Source of the DNA: CAZWUW01 sp964636895
GTDB lineage: Bacteria > Bacillota > Thermincolia > Thermincolales > CAZWUW01
DNA: 13,444 bases
Direction: 5' to 3'
Assembly: GCA_964636895.1 (NCBI GenBank)
Contig: CAZWUW010000077.1
Coordinates: forward strand, 1 to 13,444
The translations under genes were made by a program, and so were the position numbers. Shown here in pieces: positions 13,381 to 13,444 of this stretch. Each line of letters begins with the position of its first letter. Position 1 is the stretch's first letter. The notes below the pieces were generated by a model. The model was not told the DNA's origin, ran no database searches, and saw nothing but the letters and a program-made list of their open reading frames with translations.

Positions 13381-13444
13381 ATGCGGAGTATAGTACCGGT
13401 AGTTATTGTCGGTGCCTTACTGGCCGGGACGGTCACGGTCGGCG
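13381..13444 (+). CDS. Unidentified gene with a hydrophobic N-terminus, 3' truncated by window edge
   Basis: ATG at 13381 follows a G-rich ribosome site (13369-13374) and opens a frame to the window end. Only 21 residues are visible. After an initial Arg they are almost all Val, Ile, Ala, Leu and Gly, as in a signal peptide or membrane anchor. It lies 35 bases after sigG with no terminator between, so it may be cotranscribed. An exported sporulation protein such as SpoIIR would fit the setting, but nothing in these residues identifies it. Confidence 0.55.
   Translation, partial: MRSIVPVVIVGALLAGTVTVG

Noticed and set aside
1..13444. Mobile elements, phage genes, CRISPR arrays or defence systems
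   Set aside because: No transposase, integrase, regularly spaced repeats or defence domains were seen on either strand; the gene content is entirely core division and sporulation.

Overview
The window is a plus-strand segment of a division and cell wall (dcw) cluster joined directly to early sporulation regulators. The pairing of peptidoglycan and division genes with spoIIGA, sigE and sigG identifies an endospore-forming Firmicute. Three things suggest a clostridial lineage of the Desulfotomaculum/Pelotomaculum (Peptococcaceae) kind rather than Bacillus: murC and murA lie inside the cluster, ftsA is missing between sbp and ftsZ, and the composition is moderate to GC-rich. The genus is my inference from gene order and protein resemblance, not from a search. 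No rRNA, tRNA, mobile element or CRISPR array was seen.

Region 1 (1-6998) carries murD (5' end missing), ftsW/spoVE, murG, murC, murB and murA, all closely spaced except for a 120-base gap before murC. Together they supply UDP-MurNAc (murA, murB), add L-Ala and D-Glu (murC, murD), make lipid II (murG) and polymerise it (ftsW). A short intrinsic terminator follows murA.

Region 2 (about 7049-8875) holds ftsQ/divIB, one DUF881 gene and sbp, the divisome and membrane part of the cluster, behind an extended -10 promoter candidate. Region 3 (about 8896-10051) is ftsZ, preceded by a sequence that fits a sigma-H promoter with one mismatch and followed by a strong terminator. B. subtilis ftsAZ is also driven in part by sigma-H, for polar septation.

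Region 4 (about 10065-10509) is an isolated transcription unit for a 99-residue membrane protein with a zf-HC2 zinc motif. Region 5 (about 10597-12421) is spoIIGA-sigE, the membrane protease and its pro-sigma-E substrate. Its promoter candidate has an unusually long spacer and a Spo0A-box-like element, and it ends in a long terminator hairpin. Region 6 (about 12445-13345) is sigG, with a near-perfect sigma-F promoter and a structured mRNA leader. The window ends 64 bases into an unidentified gene that encodes a hydrophobic N-terminus.

The whole reads as a developmental cassette in which wall synthesis, Z-ring formation and the first compartment-specific sigma factors are contiguous, but are cut by terminators and promoters into units that could respond to different sigma factors. 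I found no unknown multi-gene system. The most interesting items are the regulatory sequences and the orphan zf-HC2 protein.
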